A stretch of DNA of 7,488 nucleotides. Origin: Actinomycetota bacterium (GTDB lineage Bacteria > Actinomycetota > Acidimicrobiia > Spongiisociales > ZC4RG35). Below, piece after piece: positions 6,216 to 7,488 of the stretch (positions within the stretch are counted from its first letter, which is position 1; each line of letters starts with the position of its first letter). The notes below the pieces were generated by a model. It had not been told where the DNA came from. It searched no databases and was given only the letters and a program-made list of their open reading frames with translations. The translations under genes and the position numbers were made by a program. Location: positions 1 to 7,488 of the forward strand of contig QGUS01000075.1 of NCBI GenBank assembly GCA_003242515.1. The letters run 5' to 3'.

Positions 6216-7054
6216 AGGCCGAGGGCCTCGGTCAGCTGGTCCAGCCGGGCAAGGACCTCGTCCCGTCCCTTCGACGGCAGGCCGAAGATCGCCCCGTCGA
6301 CGCCGAGATCGCGCAGCATCTCCACCTGCTCGGGCTTGACGGTCGAGGCGATGATCTGGAAGGTCGCCGGGTCGCGTCCGGCCGCGGCCACGCCCTCGCG
6401 CACCGCCTGGACCCGCCCGGCCACGTCGTGCCGGGTGGCGAGGGGCATCCAGCCGTCGCAGAACTCCGCCATGTCGGCGATGGTCTTCGGTCCCGCCTCG
6501 GCGCCCATGATGATCGGCGGGTGCGGCTGCTGCGCGGGCTTCGGCCACGCCCACGACGGTTCCAGCTTCAGGTGCTCGCCCTGGAACGACGCTTCCTCGT
6601 CGGTCCACAGCGACTTCATCATCAGCACCTTCTCCCGGAGCAGGGCGCGGCGCTGGCCATAGGTGACGCCGTGGTGGGCCATCTCCTCCTTGTTCCACCC
6701 GTAGCCGATGCCGAAGAGGACCCGGCCGCCGGACAGGTGGTCGAGGGTGGCCACCTCCTTCGCCGTCCAGATCGGGTCGCGCTGCGCGATCAGGGTGATC
6801 CCGGTGCCGAGCCGCAGGTCCTTCGTCACCATTGCGGCGGCCGTCAGGGCCACGAACTGGTCCAGGGTCCGCCAGTACATCTCGGGGAGCGGAGGGGCGC
6901 CTTCGACCCCGCCCCATGGGGTCTCACGCGAAGACGGGATGTGCGAGTGTTCGGGGAACCAGAGGGAGTGGAACCCCCTCGCCTCCGCCTCCACGGCGAT
7001 CTCGTCTGGCCTTATCGACTTGTCGGTGACGAAGATGGACAACCCGAACCACAT
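6209..7054 (-). CDS. LLM-class flavin/F420-dependent oxidoreductase
   Basis: A 281-residue protein of the bacterial luciferase-like monooxygenase fold, at the normal length for the F420-dependent LLM subgroup. The TIM-barrel pattern is visible: MWFGLSIFVTDKSI at the first strand, AEARGFHSLWFPEH (23-36), LRLGTGITLIAQRDP (80-94), and KEVATLDHLSGGRVLFGIGYGWNKEE (starting at 99), the family's best-conserved stretch. PPIIMGAEAGPKTIADMAEFCDGW follows later and ends in the usual helix that defines the substrate pocket. In actinobacteria such enzymes use reduced F420 or FMN to oxidise or reduce varied small molecules; the substrate here is unknown. The ATG at 7054 is chosen because the barrel starts at once. 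Upstream in-frame codons to 7159 would overlap the divergent methyltransferase. There is no good Shine-Dalgarno, which fits a leaderless transcript. It is convergent to the beta-helix gene with a 4-bp gap. Confidence 0.92.
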   Translation of the reverse strand: MWFGLSIFVTDKSIRPDEIAVEAEARGFHSLWFPEHSHIPSSRETPWGGVEGAPPLPEMYWRTLDQFVALTAAAMVTKDLRLGTGITLIAQRDPIWTAKEVATLDHLSGGRVLFGIGYGWNKEEMAHHGVTYGQRRALLREKVLMMKSLWTDEEASFQGEHLKLEPSWAWPKPAQQPHPPIIMGAEAGPKTIADMAEFCDGWMPLATRHDVAGRVQAVREGVAAAGRDPATFQIIASTVKPEQVEMLRDLGVDGAIFGLPSKGRDEVLARLDQLTEALGLG

Positions 7055-7072
7055 TCCACGGAAGATAACGAG
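7055..7072. promoter_or_regulatory. 18-bp divergent start-to-start region (leaderless -10 and opposing SD)
   Basis: On the - strand TATCTT (complement of 7062-7067) fits TANNNT and stands 7 nt before the oxidoreductase ATG, which would place transcription start at or next to the A of ATG. On the + strand GGAAG (7060-7064) stands 8 nt before the methyltransferase ATG as a Shine-Dalgarno. The two elements share bases. No good -35 is seen for either direction; upstream promoter parts must lie inside the opposing coding sequence. Confidence 0.4.
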
Positions 7073-7488
7073 ATGACCCTGAAGGCCGTCGTAACCGAAG
7101 AGATCCGTCGGTCCGGTCCCATGCCGTTCGAGCGGTTCATGGAGCTGGCCCTCTACCACCCGCAGGGCTTCTTCGGCGGCGACCGCCTGCGGTCGGAGAA
7201 GGCCGGCGACTTCCTCACCTCGCCGGAGGTGAGCCCGATGTTCGGGCAGACCATCGCCCGTTTCGTGGCCGCCGAGCGGGAGCGCATCGGCGATCCGTTC
7301 GGCGTGGTGGAGGTGGGGGCCGGCTCGGGCTCGCTGCTCCGCCCGCTGCTGGAGGAGGTGCCGGTGCCCGCCGTGGCCGTCGACGTCTCGCCCGCCGCGA
7401 GGGCGTCGCTGCAGGAGTCCCTTCCCGGCGTCGAGGTGCGGGCCGACCTCCCGGAGCGGATCAGGGGAGTCGTGGTCGCCAACGAGCT
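7073..7488 (+). CDS. MidA/NDUFAF7-type SAM-dependent methyltransferase (3' end outside window)
   Basis: Partial gene: the frame is open to the right edge and the 138 complete codons are the N-terminal part of a protein usually about 350 residues or longer. The family (COG1565; mitochondrial NDUFAF7 methylates an arginine of complex I subunit NDUFS2) is recognised from several motifs. These are GPMPFERFMELALYHPQGFF (15-34), GDFLTSPEVSPMFGQ (45-59), the SAM-binding glycine loop VVEVGAGSGSLL (78-89), acidic AVDVSP (102-107) at the end of the second strand, and VVVANEL at the edge, where relatives continue into LDALP. Bacterial members have poorly defined targets, so complex I assembly is only suggested by homology. 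The ATG at 7073 has GGAAG 8 nt upstream. It is divergent from the oxidoreductase with 18 bp between starts. Confidence 0.93.
   Translation, partial: MTLKAVVTEEIRRSGPMPFERFMELALYHPQGFFGGDRLRSEKAGDFLTSPEVSPMFGQTIARFVAAERERIGDPFGVVEVGAGSGSLLRPLLEEVPVPAVAVDVSPAARASLQESLPGVEVRADLPERIRGVVVANE

Noticed and set aside
7055..7159. 35-residue N-terminal extension of the LLM oxidoreductase
   Set aside because: It overlaps the start of the methyltransferase, which has clear family motifs, and the oxidoreductase barrel begins at MWFGL.
7153..7482. 109-codon - strand frame at the right end
   Set aside because: It is Ser/Thr/Arg-rich, low-complexity translation antisense to the SAM-binding domain of the methyltransferase.

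Overview
The window reads as chromosomal DNA of a high-GC actinobacterium. Third codon positions are almost always G or C. One gene encodes an F420-type luciferase-like monooxygenase (LLM) family protein, and one exported protein carries a Thr-run linker (TTTTTTVP) of a kind common in Acidimicrobiia-like Actinomycetota. The lineage is an inference; no rRNA or other taxonomic marker is present.

Region 1 (1-2927, + strand) is the tail of a surface-polysaccharide operon. It holds the C-terminal end of a probable O-antigen ligase/polymerase-type membrane protein, a GT4 glycosyltransferase, and a Wzx-type polysaccharide flippase. The stop and start codons overlap at both junctions, so the genes look translationally coupled.

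Region 2 (2928-4963, - strand) is a two-gene operon running toward region 1. A WbbL-like soluble GT2 glycosyltransferase (GTG start with a clear Shine-Dalgarno sequence) is followed, with a 4-nt overlap, by a membrane-anchored GT2 enzyme carrying DAD, ED and QxxRW motifs. Its stop codon abuts the flippase stop in the 6-bp palindrome TGATCA, with no spacer.

Region 3 (4964-6204) starts with a divergent intergenic stretch of about 180 bp that may encode a 13-residue leader peptide. It is followed on the + strand by a secreted right-handed beta-helix protein held in the membrane by a C-terminal helix. Its position suggests a role in binding, trimming or modifying the polysaccharide made by regions 1 and 2, but its activity is not known.

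Region 4 (6198-7488) is probably unrelated housekeeping DNA. A short perfect inverted repeat built from two facing stop codons separates region 3 from an LLM-class (F420-type) oxidoreductase on the - strand. Only 18 bp beyond that gene's start, a MidA/NDUFAF7-type SAM methyltransferase begins on the + strand and runs off the window.

Together the first five complete or partial enzymes form a Wzx/Wzy-like glycan assembly locus: sugars are added by GT4 and GT2 enzymes, the lipid-linked unit is flipped by Wzx, and it is joined or transferred by the ligase/polymerase. The initiating phosphoglycosyltransferase and the chain-length regulator are not in this window. I saw no CRISPR array, tRNA, rRNA, insertion sequence or clearly novel defence system. 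The most unusual items are the anchored beta-helix protein and the very compact gene junctions.
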